Part shown: piece by piece, positions 1-8,623 of the stretch
How the letters are laid out: each line of letters opens with the position of its first letter
Numbering within the stretch: position 1 is the stretch's first letter
Assembly: GCA_903896915.1 (NCBI GenBank)
Contig: CAITZN010000447.1
Coordinates: forward strand, 1-20,640
Reading direction: 5' to 3'
Length of the DNA stretch: 20,640 nt
Source: an uncultured bacterium
GTDB taxonomy: Bacteria > Desulfobacterota > Desulfobulbia > Desulfobulbales > Desulfobulbaceae
Translations under genes and position numbers: made by a program
Notes under the pieces: generated by a model
Database searches by the model: none
The model's input: the letters and a program-made list of their open reading frames with translations, nothing else
What the model was told of the DNA's origin: nothing

Positions 1-179
1 CAGACTGATATATTGGCAACCAATCAGAAAAACATAACCTCAGGTAGCACGAGACCAGGCATATGGAAGAAAATCAGTTCGGTTCCGACCGCCTCAGCGT
101 CTGAAATCAGCCATTAGCAGTGATCGTTTAAAATTTCTGATACAAAACCACGGGCTGATCCGGCGCCAAACGATGGGGC
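1..179. other. Left-edge stretch without a recognisable gene
   Basis: This stretch lies downstream of secA. Neither strand has a convincing open frame; the only start codon followed by a run is a 14-codon frame near 63-104. I see no T-run behind a stable stem that would act as a secA terminator, so transcription may end or continue outside the window. Confidence 0.4.
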
Positions 180-2738
180 TCAGGCGGTCAACCCACAGCA
201 TTTCTTGTATTTTTTTCCTGAGCCGCAAGGGCAGGTCGCATTACGGCCGATTTTGTCTTCAATTCGCTGCACTGGTTTTCGTTCGACTTCGGCCAAAGCC
301 GCGCCACTGCTTCGTTTAGCCTCCGCCAACTCACGTTCGCGTTGCTGCCGTCGCTCTTCTTCCATCCTCTCCAATTCATCATCATGAACGATCTGAATCC
401 GCATCAGATTGGCAAGGGTGTGTTGTTTGACCGCCTCCACCATGTTCAGAAACAAGTTATACCCTTCCCGCTTGTACTCGTTGAGCGGGTTTTTCTGGCC
501 ATAGCCGCGTAGCCCAATCCCTTCTTTGAGATGGTCCATGTGCAACAGATGCTCTTTCCACAGATTATCGACCATCTGCAGTAGCACCATCCGCTCGAGT
601 TGACGCATCTGGACTTCACCATTACGTTCTTCCTGGCGGGCATAGCCCTGTTGCACCGTTTCGTTTAGTTTTTCGGTGAAGGATTCGCTATTCAGTTCCT
701 GTCGTTCTTCTGGCGACCATTCGAGCTGGAGATTAAACACCTGCGCAACCCGTTCCTCCAGCCCCTGCCAATCCCACTCATCAGCCTGCTTTTTGGCGAT
801 GGCAAACTCACCGGCAATCTCTTCGATCAGATCACTGAGCATATCCTTGATAATCGGCAGGACATTGTCGCCTTCGAGCACCTCACGCCGTTGACTGTAG
901 ATGACCTCACGCTGCTTGTTCATGACATCGTCATACTCGAGCAGATGCTTGCGGATATCGAAATTGTGGCCCTCCACCTTGCGCTGAGCATTTTCAATCG
1001 CCTTGGAAACCATGCTATGTTCGATGGGCTCGTCTTCCTCCATGCCCAGTTTGTCCATAATAGTGGACAAACGGTCGGAACCGAAGATGCGCAAGAGGTC
1101 GTCCTCAAGAGAGAGAAAGAAACGGGAAGAACCTGGGTCGCCTTGCCTGCCTGAACGACCGCGCAGCTGATTGTCAATGCGGCGACTCTCATGCCGACTG
1201 GTACCCAAAATATGCAGGCCTCCGAGTTCGCGGACGCCTTCCCCGAGCTTGATGTCAGTCCCGCGACCCGCCATGTTGGTAGCGATGGTCACCCGGCCTT
1301 TCTGCCCGGCACCAGCGATAATCTCGGCCTCACGTTCATGCTGCTTGGCATTGAGCACATCGTGCTCGACCCCTTCCTTAGTGAGCATCTTGGAAATCTT
1401 CTCGGAAATGTCGATAGAGATGGTTCCCACCAAAATAGGCTGCCCCTTGACATTCAACTCTTTAATTTCATTAACTATATTTCGGTACTTGGCATCCTGA
1501 TTCTTGTAGATGAGATCCGCATAGTCGATCCGGATCATCTTCTGATGGGTCGGAATAACCACCACGTCGAGATTATAAATCTTCTTGAACTCAGGGGCCT
1601 CGGTATCCGCGGTTCCGGTCATGCCCGCCAGCTTTTTATACATGCGGAAATAGTTCTGGAAGGTGATCGAGGCAAGGGTCTGGTTCTCCTTCTCAATCTT
1701 GACGCCCTCTTTGGCCTCCAGAGCCTGATGCAGACCATCGGAATAACGACGTCCCTCCATGGTGCGGCCGGTGAATTCGTCGACAATAACTACAGCGCCG
1801 CTTTTGACGATGTAATCAACATCGCGGTGGAAGACGAAATGCGCCTTCAGGGCCTGGTTAATATGATGGAGCTGATTGATGTTGCGGGGATCATAGAGGT
1901 TATCCACCTCCAGCAGTTGCTCGCCCAGAGCGACACCATCGTCGGTGAGCATGATCTGGCGGGATTTCTCGTCTTTGGTATAGTGTTCATCTGCCTTGAA
2001 ATGCCGCATGATCCGGTCGACTTTGAGGTACAAATCGGTGGACATCTCGGCTGGGCCGGAAATGATCAACGGCGTCCTGGCTTCGTCAACCAGGATAGAG
2101 TCAACCTCATCGACGATGGCATAATGAAAACCCCGCTGACAGTAATCCTCCAGGGAAAATTTCATGTTGTCGCGGAGATAGTCGAATCCGAACTCGTTAT
2201 TGGTACCATAGGTGACATCGGCTGCGTACGCCTCCCGCCGCTCTTCGTCGTTCATATCATGAAGGATGCAACTGGTGGTCAGGCCTAGAAACCGATACAC
2301 CTCACCCATCCATTTGACATCGCGACTGGCCAGATAATCGTTGACTGTGACCAGGTGTACACCTTTACCAGTAAGTGCGTTGAGATAGACCGGCAGAGTC
2401 GAGGTCAGCGTTTTACCCTCGCCTGTCTTCATTTCCGCAATCTTCCCATCGTGGAGCACTAAACCACCGATCAACTGGACGTCGTAATGGCGCTCGCCAA
2501 GGACTCGCTTGGCCGCCTCCCGGACCACGGCAAAGGCTTCAGGCAGCAAAGCATCCAAGGTTTCCCCCTGAGCCAACCGCTCTTTGAATTGCACGGTCTT
2601 TCCGGCCAGTTCCTCATCGGAAAGCGGCTCCACCGTTGCCTCAAATTCGTTTATCACCCTGACGGTTTTACGATACAGCTTGATCATTCTATCGTTTTGG
2701 CTGCCGAATATTTTTGCCAGTACCCTTCCTACCATCAT
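180..2738 (-). CDS. secA: Preprotein translocase ATPase SecA
   Basis: SecA is the ATPase motor that drives unfolded preproteins through the SecYEG channel at the inner membrane. The 852-residue product has the usual SecA length. The Walker A segment GEGKT is at residues 106-110 within MKTGEGKT, and the DEAD-type Walker B is DEVD at 210-213. A second motor region carries the MAGRGTDI motif, and the C-terminus ends in a zinc-binding SEC-C motif ([13 protein letters not shown]), which in the family contacts SecB or the ribosome. The frame opens with two Met codons. AGGGAG at 2743-2748 sits 4 nt before the first and 7 nt before the second, so the real start may be 2735. It is the last gene of a minus-strand run that begins near alr, 68 nt after the acetyltransferase gene. 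Identity is certain from sequence; nothing in it looks damaged. Confidence 0.97.
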   Translation of the reverse strand: MMVGRVLAKIFGSQNDRMIKLYRKTVRVINEFEATVEPLSDEELAGKTVQFKERLAQGETLDALLPEAFAVVREAAKRVLGERHYDVQLIGGLVLHDGKIAEMKTGEGKTLTSTLPVYLNALTGKGVHLVTVNDYLASRDVKWMGEVYRFLGLTTSCILHDMNDEERREAYAADVTYGTNNEFGFDYLRDNMKFSLEDYCQRGFHYAIVDEVDSILVDEARTPLIISGPAEMSTDLYLKVDRIMRHFKADEHYTKDEKSRQIMLTDDGVALGEQLLEVDNLYDPRNINQLHHINQALKAHFVFHRDVDYIVKSGAVVIVDEFTGRTMEGRRYSDGLHQALEAKEGVKIEKENQTLASITFQNYFRMYKKLAGMTGTADTEAPEFKKIYNLDVVVIPTHQKMIRIDYADLIYKNQDAKYRNIVNEIKELNVKGQPILVGTISIDISEKISKMLTKEGVEHDVLNAKQHEREAEIIAGAGQKGRVTIATNMAGRGTDIKLGEGVRELGGLHILGTSRHESRRIDNQLRGRSGRQGDPGSSRFFLSLEDDLLRIFGSDRLSTIMDKLGMEEDEPIEHSMVSKAIENAQRKVEGHNFDIRKHLLEYDDVMNKQREVIYSQRREVLEGDNVLPIIKDMLSDLIEEIAGEFAIAKKQADEWDWQGLEERVAQVFNLQLEWSPEERQELNSESFTEKLNETVQQGYARQEERNGEVQMRQLERMVLLQMVDNLWKEHLLHMDHLKEGIGLRGYGQKNPLNEYKREGYNLFLNMVEAVKQHTLANLMRIQIVHDDELERMEEERRQQRERELAEAKRSSGAALAEVERKPVQRIEDKIGRNATCPCGSGKKYKKCCGLTA

Positions 2739-2806
2739 GCATCTCCCTGTAAGGACTTAAGAGCCCTCAGGATAAATAGAAAAAAATAAGTCCGTTGAAT
2801 TCCGGA

Positions 2807-3310
2807 TCAATGTTTTGGTTGAAAATCTCCAGAAGTGCGGATTAACGCATCCTCGTCGCAATCGGGAAACTTGGAGCAATGGAGACAATCACTCCATATT
2901 TTATGGGGCAGATCCTGTTTATCACAGTCCTTAAAACCGAACTTGCGAAAAAAGACGGCCTGATAGGTGAGGACAAACACATTCTTGATTTCCAGGCTTT
3001 GGGCCTCGTCCAGGCAGGATTCGACCAGCAAAGCGCCTATGCCGCATTTTTGTTTGGTCTCGGCCACGGCTAGAGAACGAATTTCAGCTAGATCGTCCCA
3101 GCAGATATGCAGTGCACAAATCCCCAGAATAACGCCTTTCTCCTCATACACAACAAAATCGCGAAGATGATCATACAGAGAACTGATGGACCGAGGCAGC
3201 ATCAAGCCCTTAGCGGCAAAGATCGTCAGCAGCCCATGGATGGAACGAACATCACCCATCCGGGCAGGGCGTATTCTGCCGCCCATCTGTTTCATTGGAG
3301 TATCAGCCAT
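2807..3310 (-). CDS. GNAT acetyltransferase, short ArgA-type (putative N-acetylglutamate synthase)
   Basis: This is a GNAT-fold acetyltransferase of about 167 residues. An N-terminal IRPARMGDVRSIHGLL segment starts the fold, and the acetyl-CoA pyrophosphate loop reads as QKCGIGALL (Q-x-x-G-x-G). A conserved-looking C-terminal patch follows (KIWSDCLHCSKFPDCDEDAL). That arrangement is typical of the short ArgA-like proteins of deltaproteobacteria, which are thought to make N-acetylglutamate for arginine synthesis. The glutamate substrate is family inference, not something the sequence proves. The frame could open at GTG 3319, but AGGTGG five bases before the ATG at 3310 favours that start. It lies between a membrane protein gene and secA on the same strand, and argS is three genes upstream. 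The four cysteines near the end (CLHCSKFPDC plus one more upstream) could bind metal; this is speculative. Confidence 0.8.
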   Translation of the reverse strand: MADTPMKQMGGRIRPARMGDVRSIHGLLTIFAAKGLMLPRSISSLYDHLRDFVVYEEKGVILGICALHICWDDLAEIRSLAVAETKQKCGIGALLVESCLDEAQSLEIKNVFVLTYQAVFFRKFGFKDCDKQDLPHKIWSDCLHCSKFPDCDEDALIRTSGDFQPKH

Positions 3311-3398
3311 ATAAGCCACCTAACAATTGAAAGAAACCGACCCTACACAACAATTGCAGACCTCAGAAGCACATCGGAAACGGCGCCAAAATCTATGG

Positions 3399-3914
3399 TT
3401 ATGCATCAACACCTGCGATTTTTCGATAAAAAAACCAGTTACCCTGACCGGCGACAATGCCGATGCACAGCAGCAAAAGCGCACTGAACCAAGCCTCCGG
3501 CTTACGCAGCAGTACCAGCAAAACACCTATAGCACCCCCATAGACCGATCCAATCGACAGGTTGAGCGTTGTTGCGGACCAAAGAGGAAACTTACGTGCC
3601 AGTACCCCCACCGCAAAACGATTCACAACATAAAAGCAAAGATAGGAACTGAGAAGAAGGGAGGGGAAGCCAAAGACCGCCCAGGTCACGATGGCCTTAT
3701 GCACCAACTGCTCATTCTGCAACACCCCCATCTTCATGAGCACGAAGGCCAACAAATAAATAACATGGGCCAGAAAGAAGAAGACGATCGGTGCCAGGGC
3801 AGGCGCATACAGCACCCCATTCTTTTTGACATGCTGGACAAAGCCCTTGCGCATGCCGTGCACAATGGAGATACCAGTCTTTTTTGCTGTTCTCTGATTT
3901 CTTTTAATTCTCAT
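3399..3914 (-). CDS. Hypothetical four-helix membrane protein
   Basis: I do not recognise this 171-residue protein. It opens with a basic segment (RIKRNQRTAKK). Four hydrophobic stretches follow that can each span the membrane, at roughly residues 35-60, 75-105, 115-138 and 142-163, and it ends KIAGVDA. No catalytic motif is visible. The start follows the stop of the upstream small membrane protein by only 12 nt, so the two are probably co-transcribed. No good ribosome binding site precedes the ATG at 3914, and translation may depend on the upstream gene. A function in the envelope is likely from the helices alone; anything more would be a guess. Confidence 0.6.
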   Translation of the reverse strand: MRIKRNQRTAKKTGISIVHGMRKGFVQHVKKNGVLYAPALAPIVFFFLAHVIYLLAFVLMKMGVLQNEQLVHKAIVTWAVFGFPSLLLSSYLCFYVVNRFAVGVLARKFPLWSATTLNLSIGSVYGGAIGVLLVLLRKPEAWFSALLLLCIGIVAGQGNWFFYRKIAGVDA

Positions 3915-3926
3915 CCGTTGCCGTTA

Positions 3927-4211
3927 TTATGGGCCAGTGGCTCGCTGTTGTTCTTTAAGAGGGGGAGGAGTCGTTGTTGTCTTGGTTGGCACCTGTTTTG
4001 ACGTTCCGCCTGATTGAGCCAACCGGTTTTCCTTTGACGGCAGAAGAATGGTTTGTCCAGCCCAAATACCTAAAAGAAACATCCAGAGAAACAGACAGAA
4101 GCAGACGACCACCAGACCAAACATCCCACGCCAACCCAGCTCAAAACGGAAAGGCTTGGCTCTTCCTTGCTGCTGAGGCGGCGGCAGGGGCTTTTTCTTA
4201 AAGAGTCCCAC
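3927..4211 (-). CDS. Short membrane-anchored proline-rich protein
   Basis: This is a protein of about 94 residues. It has a basic, proline-rich cytoplasmic N-terminus (GLFKKKPLPPPQQQG) and one strong transmembrane helix (MFGLVVVCFCLFLWMFLLGIWA). A short Lys/Pro/Thr-rich tail ends ATGP. The open frame reaches TTG 4235, but GGAG at 4218-4221 lies six bases before a GTG at 4211, which I take as the start. The layout (basic N-terminus, one helix, low-complexity periplasmic tail, position after argS) resembles the anchor half of SPOR-domain cell-division proteins, but no SPOR domain follows. It may be a truncated relative or a distinct small protein. Function unknown. Confidence 0.5.
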   Translation of the reverse strand: MGLFKKKPLPPPQQQGRAKPFRFELGWRGMFGLVVVCFCLFLWMFLLGIWAGQTILLPSKENRLAQSGGTSKQVPTKTTTTPPPLKEQQRATGP

Positions 4212-4361
4212 AACTCGCTCCGCAATGGACAACAAGGTCTGCCGAGATCATCAAAACCCCATACTGGTTGAATAGAGTACTTCAAGCGGTATTTTGTAAG
4301 TCTTCTGCAAGGGAAAGCAAGCCTTAAGTTGCCAGAAAACCGCTGCCATGGTCAAAACGCC

Positions 4362-6011
4362 TTACATGTTGTCCGGTGCGGAAAGGCCGACGAGGTGGAG
4401 CCCATTGCGGAACACTCGCTGCAGTGCCCCGCAGAGTAAGAGGCGTGCCTGACTCAACTCCAGATCAGAAGTCAGCACCTTGTGTTTGTTGTAAAAACCG
4501 TGAAACTGTCCGGCAAGTTCCATCAGATAGAAGATCACCCGATGGGGCGCCAAATCGCTAGCAGCCCCAGCCACAAGTTGGGGATAGTCGGCCATAGTCT
4601 TGAGCAATGCGTGCTCTTCTGCCTCAACCAACCGATGCAGCACATTGTCCGCCACCTGCACCGCCAGTCCCTGTTCCCCGGCCTGACGCTCGATGCTGCA
4701 CAAACGGGCATGGGCATATTGCACATAAAAAACCGGGTTTTCCTGGCTCTGTTTTTTGGCCAGATCGAGATCGAACTCGATCAGATTGTCGGGTTTGCGC
4801 ATCAGAAAAAAGAATCGGAGGGCATCGGGGCCGACCTCGTCCACCAATTCATCAACGGTGACAAAGGTGGCTTTGCGGGTCGACATCTTCACCTGCTTGC
4901 CCTCACGCAGCAGGGTAACGAACTGATACAGCACCACGGTGATCCGCTCATCGTCAAAACCCAGCGCCCTGATCCCGGCAAGGACATCGGGGACTGTGGC
5001 GATATGATCGGAACCAAAGACATTGATCATCCAGTCGAATCCACGTTTAAACTTATCGCAATGGTAGGCAATATCCGGCAGTCGATAGGTGGGTTCGCCG
5101 GTACTCTTGATAATAACCCGATCCTGTTCCTGCCCGAACTCGGAGGTCTTGAACCAAGTGGCCCCCTCTTTCTCATAGACCAGCCCTTTGGCACGCAGCG
5201 TATTAACCACCTCGTCGACTCGGCCGTCGTCATAGAGGGTGTGTTCGTTGAAATAGGTATCAAAACCGATACCTATTCGCTTGAGGGTGGCATCGATATC
5301 GGCGAAAATAGCCTGCTGGGCCCGATCCTTGAACACCGTAAATTCTGCATCCCGGTAGCTGTCACCGTCGGCATCGATCATCGAGCGGGCGATGTCGTAG
5401 ATGTAGTCGCCCTGATAGCCGTCTTCGGGAAAGGTATTCGGGAGACCGAGCAGTTCGAGATAGCGTGCTCTGGTGGATTCGCCCAGTATCCGCATCTGGC
5501 GGCCGGCGTCATTAAAATAGTACTCACGATGAACCGCATAACCGGCAGCGGCAAGGACACGAGCTATAGCGTCGCCGAGCACAGCATTACGCCCGTGGCC
5601 GACGCTTAAAGGGCCGGTGGGATTGGCACTGACAAATTCAACCAGGACCCGTCGGCCTCCTCCGATGTCGGAGCATCCAAAGCGCTCATCCTGCGCATAA
5701 ATCGGGGCCAGCACGGTAGCCCAGATTTCCTTACTGAGAAAGAGGTTGATGAAACCTGGACCGGCAATCTCCACTCGGTCGATGAGCGGATCGTTTCCGA
5801 GCAGTTCGGCGAATTGGGCGGCCAGATCCCGTGGTTTGCGTTTGTCGATACCGGCAGCGACCAGAGCGAAGTTCGTGGAAAAATCGCCCTGCCCCTCGCG
5901 TTTTGGGACCTCTATGGTATATCTGCCGCCAGCAGCAGCGCCCCAGTATCCTATCTGAACCCCTTCTGCGAAACAGCGATCAACAATGTCTTTGACTCGT
6001 GATTTTATCAT
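4362..6011 (-). CDS. argS: Arginyl-tRNA synthetase
   Basis: ArgRS charges tRNA-Arg with arginine in the cytoplasm. The 549-residue product is the usual length for this class I enzyme. It has an N-terminal additional domain (about 1-110, ending in GPGFINLFLS), then the Rossmann catalytic domain. The anticodon-binding helical domain follows, with a typical final segment (AGQFHGFYNKHKVL and onward). The KMSKS loop is KMSTR at residues 375-379, normal for bacterial ArgRS. The HIGH-type motif in SANPTGPLSVGHGRN reads SVGH at 136-139: the first His is replaced by Ser, while the second His is kept. The ATG at 6011 follows alr by 106 nt and has no strong ribosome binding site. The gene is otherwise intact. 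Confidence 0.96.
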   Translation of the reverse strand: MIKSRVKDIVDRCFAEGVQIGYWGAAAGGRYTIEVPKREGQGDFSTNFALVAAGIDKRKPRDLAAQFAELLGNDPLIDRVEIAGPGFINLFLSKEIWATVLAPIYAQDERFGCSDIGGGRRVLVEFVSANPTGPLSVGHGRNAVLGDAIARVLAAAGYAVHREYYFNDAGRQMRILGESTRARYLELLGLPNTFPEDGYQGDYIYDIARSMIDADGDSYRDAEFTVFKDRAQQAIFADIDATLKRIGIGFDTYFNEHTLYDDGRVDEVVNTLRAKGLVYEKEGATWFKTSEFGQEQDRVIIKSTGEPTYRLPDIAYHCDKFKRGFDWMINVFGSDHIATVPDVLAGIRALGFDDERITVVLYQFVTLLREGKQVKMSTRKATFVTVDELVDEVGPDALRFFFLMRKPDNLIEFDLDLAKKQSQENPVFYVQYAHARLCSIERQAGEQGLAVQVADNVLHRLVEAEEHALLKTMADYPQLVAGAASDLAPHRVIFYLMELAGQFHGFYNKHKVLTSDLELSQARLLLCGALQRVFRNGLHLVGLSAPDNM

Positions 6012-6117
6012 GATGCTACGGGTTGAATAAAAAAAGCAATCGAAACAAGAAAGGGTTTGCGGCCCAGGCCTGCACCAGTCTTAGTCTTAAAAAAATATGC
6101 GGGCTTCGTAACTACCA

Positions 6118-7242
6118 TCAATCGACCAGCACTCTTTCGTTCAGCTTACCGAACAGACAGAGCACCTCATAACTAATGGTCTGCATCCAGCCGGCAATGT
6201 CGTCGGCAGATATCTCTTCGCCACCCTGCCTGCCGAGCAGGACAGCCTCATCACCGACCTGTACCGTATCAAAGCCGGTGATATCGACCAACGTTAGATT
6301 CATAGAAATCCGTCCGACCACCGGGGCTCGCTTGCCACCGATCAACGCCTGTGCCTTGTTGGAAAGGCATCGCAGGTAGCCATCTTCGTACCCCACCGGC
6401 AATACCGCAATGGTTGAGTCTCGGGAGGTGGTGAAGAGGTGGTTGTATCCAAGACCGCTGCCAGCGGGAATCTGTCGCACCTGGATGATCCTTGTTGCAA
6501 AGCGCATGACCGGCTGCAACAAAGGCGGCGAGGCTGCCGCTCTGCCGACATGGCCATCGGGATAGTACCCATAGAGCGATATACCCAGCCGGATCATATC
6601 AAGCTGGGCTCCGGCAACATAAAATAATCCGCCGGAGTTGGCAAGATGCAGACTGCATTTCCCCGGAACAAGTCGGGAAAGAGCAGCTGTCACCTCGGTG
6701 AAAGTGGCGAGAACCTGCGAGGAATTGTTGGATTTTCGGTCTTCGGACAAAGGTAAATGGGCCAAGACGCCTTCAATCCGCAGACAGGGAAGTGCCTGTA
6801 CTGCCTTAACAAGCGCCACAAAATCGGCCGGCAATGTCCCTTGACGCCCCATACCGGCATCCAATTTCAGGTGCAGACCGACCTCAATTTGGCGTAATTG
6901 AGCCTGTCGTGACAATTCGGGCAGGACAGTCTGATCCACCACCACTGGTGTCAACTCGGCATCCAGGATAGCAGAGACGGTCTGGGGGATCACTCCCGCA
7001 AAGACAAAGATCGGCAGGGTTATACCTGCCGCGCGCAGTTGCACCCCTTCCAACGCTTCTGCTACGCCAAACGCAGCCACGCCACACTCAGCAAAAATTC
7101 GGGCGCAATCGATCATGCCGTGACCGTAGCCATCGGCCTTGACCAAGGCCAGTATGGAGGCGTCACCTGCCAGCTGCCGACATTGGTCAAAATTATGGAC
7201 TAAAGCTGCTCGACTGATTGCAATACAATTAAGCGATTTCAT
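6118..7242 (-). CDS. alr: Alanine racemase
   Basis: Alr is a PLP enzyme that interconverts L- and D-alanine to supply D-Ala for peptidoglycan. The 374-residue form from the ATG at 7242 matches the family length. The PLP lysine is K35 in LVKADGYGHG, near the N-terminus of the barrel. The second-domain region holds SGLGYNHLFTT with the expected catalytic Tyr, and PVVGRISMNLTLVDIT is the conserved dimer-interface stretch. The open frame extends 24 codons further up, but those residues do not resemble the family, and they overlap the end of the upstream gene. The ATG lies 14 nt inside the upstream membrane protein gene, so translation is probably coupled. Confidence 0.94.
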   Translation of the reverse strand: MKSLNCIAISRAALVHNFDQCRQLAGDASILALVKADGYGHGMIDCARIFAECGVAAFGVAEALEGVQLRAAGITLPIFVFAGVIPQTVSAILDAELTPVVVDQTVLPELSRQAQLRQIEVGLHLKLDAGMGRQGTLPADFVALVKAVQALPCLRIEGVLAHLPLSEDRKSNNSSQVLATFTEVTAALSRLVPGKCSLHLANSGGLFYVAGAQLDMIRLGISLYGYYPDGHVGRAAASPPLLQPVMRFATRIIQVRQIPAGSGLGYNHLFTTSRDSTIAVLPVGYEDGYLRCLSNKAQALIGGKRAPVVGRISMNLTLVDITGFDTVQVGDEAVLLGRQGGEEISADDIAGWMQTISYEVLCLFGKLNERVLVD

Positions 7243-7684
7243 TGTTCTTAAACAGTATAAACCATTGATGCCATCCCAGCCGACTGGAATAACACAGAGA
7301 CCAGCCGACGGCACAATAAAGAGTGCCGATGAATGGTCCTGGCACAGTAATTTTTCGCATGATTATACCCGAGGTCATCATCAGCGCGACCAGCAACCAG
7401 GTCTTCCAGGAATAGACAGCACCTAGGCAGGTGCCGTCCTTAAGAAGGATAATGCGCTGAATGGATCGCCGTGCTACTGAATCCAGGATTACCAGCGATT
7501 TAAGCGTACCCAGCACCCCGGCAATCGCAAGCAATAACCGGCCACGTCCCGGATCGAGCCAGCCATACCCACGATACATAAGAAGACAGCCAATAACGGT
7601 CCAAAGAAACGGAGCGGCGAAGAGATGGGCCGCTCGAGGCACTCCGGGCTTACACAAACGGGTCAAAATCATCCCCTTTAGCAA
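7229..7684 (-). CDS. Hypothetical membrane protein upstream of alr
   Basis: I do not recognise this protein of 147-151 residues. Four hydrophobic segments are visible, including APFLWTVIGCLLMYRGYGW, LLLAIAGVLGTLKSLVIL and WLLVALMMTSGIIM, with short charged loops, so it should be an integral membrane protein. The frame opens with TTG at 7684, followed by an ATG at 7672. A purine run (AAAGGGG) directly abuts that ATG, too close for ideal initiation, so the start is unsure. Its last 14 bases overlap the start of alr. It is the first gene after the terminator at 7722-7755, so it likely heads the alr-argS transcription unit. Confidence 0.6.
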   Translation of the reverse strand: MLKGMILTRLCKPGVPRAAHLFAAPFLWTVIGCLLMYRGYGWLDPGRGRLLLAIAGVLGTLKSLVILDSVARRSIQRIILLKDGTCLGAVYSWKTWLLVALMMTSGIIMRKITVPGPFIGTLYCAVGWSLCYSSRLGWHQWFILFKNNEIA

Positions 7685-7721
7685 ATATCACTATTGCAGC
7701 TACCGTCATCCCCCTAAACGA

Positions 7722-7755
7722 GATAAGCCCATCCCCGAGAAGGGATGGGCTTATC
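7722..7755 (-). terminator. Intrinsic terminator of the ferredoxin gene
   Basis: GATAAGCCCATCCC (7722-7735) and its exact complement (7742-7755) form a 14-bp perfect stem with a 6-nt loop. It lies 25 nt past the ferredoxin stop and before the next minus-strand gene. The tract after it on the minus strand is only moderately T-rich (CTCGTTTAG), so efficiency relies on the strong stem. Confidence 0.75.
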
Positions 7756-7779
7756 GATCAACCTAAATTACTGGTATAA

Positions 7780-7965
7780 TTACATTTCAGTAACGGTAAT
7801 AGCACTTTCAGGGCAAACCTCAACACAGGTCTCGCAACCGAGGCACTCATCAGCATTTACAGGCTCAGCCTTGCCATCCTGCATCTCGAAAACCTGTGCA
7901 GGACAAGCATTGACACACTCTTCATCACCGGAACATTTATTTTTATCAACAATAATTTCCCACAT
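7780..7965 (-). CDS. Seven-iron ferredoxin ([3Fe-4S]/[4Fe-4S], D. africanus FdIII-like)
   Basis: This is a 61-residue soluble electron carrier with two cluster-binding motifs. The first is C11-SG-D14-EE-C17-VNA-C21-P: the second cysteine of the usual CxxCxxC is an aspartate. The second is complete, C41-LG-C44-ET-C47-VEV-C51-P. From Desulfovibrio africanus ferredoxin III, which has the same length and the same Asp14, the first site is expected to hold a [3Fe-4S] cluster that can take up a fourth metal. The second should hold [4Fe-4S]. The open frame runs further upstream, but GGAGG at 7973-7977, seven bases before the ATG at 7965, fixes the start. It is a single-gene unit, with a candidate promoter upstream and a terminator downstream. 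Its redox partner cannot be read from the neighbours. Confidence 0.93.
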   Translation of the reverse strand: MWEIIVDKNKCSGDEECVNACPAQVFEMQDGKAEPVNADECLGCETCVEVCPESAITVTEM

Positions 7966-8056
7966 GACACAACCTCCGAAAAAATGAATTGAGAACAAAG
8001 AAACGTTGTTATTGCAACCTCGATTACAAGGCAAAACAATACGCGAAAGTCGTTTT

Positions 8057-8085
8057 CCTTTAAAAGACAGGCCATATTTTGTCAA
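8057..8085 (-). promoter_or_regulatory. Candidate sigma70 promoter for the ferredoxin gene
   Basis: On the minus strand a perfect TTGACA -35 (8080-8085) is followed after 17 nt by TAAAGG (8057-8062), a poor -10. It lies about 90 nt before the ferredoxin ATG. The -35 is strong and the -10 weak, so this is tentative. Confidence 0.3.
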
Positions 8086-8140
8086 GTTAAAAGATTTTCC
8101 GGAACGGCTCAATTAGGCCGGTAACGCCCATGGAGGATCA

Positions 8141-8623
8141 ATGATGCCGTACGGCATCACCTCGATAATGGAGCGATTCCTTCCCAGGCAATCCACTTTT
8201 TTTGATTTGATATTGACCGAAACAAAGGTAAGAAGAACGTGTCTAATCCCCACATCATTTCAAGAGGCTCATATAGCGATGGCAAAGAAACAACCTAAAA
8301 GCGGCAAATCCGCCACTTCCCCTGAAAAAGGAGAACTGGCCATGATTGGTGGCATACTCGAAGGTAGCCCCGACGCTGTCGGTGTTGCGGTAATCCGCCT
8401 TGATTGTGGATGCAGGAAAATGGCCGCAGTTGATAAAGCCGGCGATGCCGCCAGCAAAATCATCATGTACCGAGACCATGCCGAATCCATCTGCGACCAG
8501 TGCAAAGCCGATCACGGCGATTTCCTCAGGGTTGTCAAACAATTCATCAGCTGGCAATCACCGGAACCAGATATCTATACCAAAGAATTAATTATCAGCA
8601 AAGTCTTGGGAACCCAGGAATAA
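8141..8623 (+). CDS. Hypothetical protein with CxC and CxxC cysteine pairs
   Basis: I do not recognise this protein. Its C-terminal part is a compact domain starting with a Lys-rich stretch (MAKKQPKSGKS). It holds LDCGCRKM (CxC) and, about 35 residues later, ICDQC (CxxC), which together could bind one zinc or iron ion. Two starts are possible. ATG 8141/8144 has a strong GGAGG (8132-8136) and gives up to 160 residues. ATG 8279 gives 114 residues behind a weaker GAGG and begins where the sequence looks protein-like. The first 46 residues of the long form look random, so the short form is quite possible. The gene diverges from ferredoxin, and an 18-bp palindrome overlaps the upstream start. A small metal-binding protein is the most that can be inferred. 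Confidence 0.6.
   Translation: MMPYGITSIMERFLPRQSTFFDLILTETKVRRTCLIPTSFQEAHIAMAKKQPKSGKSATSPEKGELAMIGGILEGSPDAVGVAVIRLDCGCRKMAAVDKAGDAASKIIMYRDHAESICDQCKADHGDFLRVVKQFISWQSPEPDIYTKELIISKVLGTQE
8142..8159. promoter_or_regulatory. 18-bp perfect palindrome, possible operator
   Basis: TGATGCCGTACGGCATCA equals its own reverse complement over all 18 bases. It lies between the divergent ferredoxin and Cys-pair protein genes and overlaps the first possible start codons of the latter. A dimeric repressor site is plausible if translation really starts at 8279; if it starts at 8141, the palindrome is within coding sequence. No regulator gene is nearby. Confidence 0.35.

Noticed and set aside
1191..2288. 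365-codon plus-strand open frame inside secA
   Set aside because: Antisense to a complete secA with all motifs; the translation shows no family features and has no ribosome binding site.
2753..2792. 7-bp inverted repeat GGACTTA/TAAGTCC before secA
   Set aside because: Short arms with a 26-nt loop and no T-run; likely chance.
4482..5609. 375-codon plus-strand open frame inside argS
   Set aside because: Fully antisense to argS; a by-product of its codon use.
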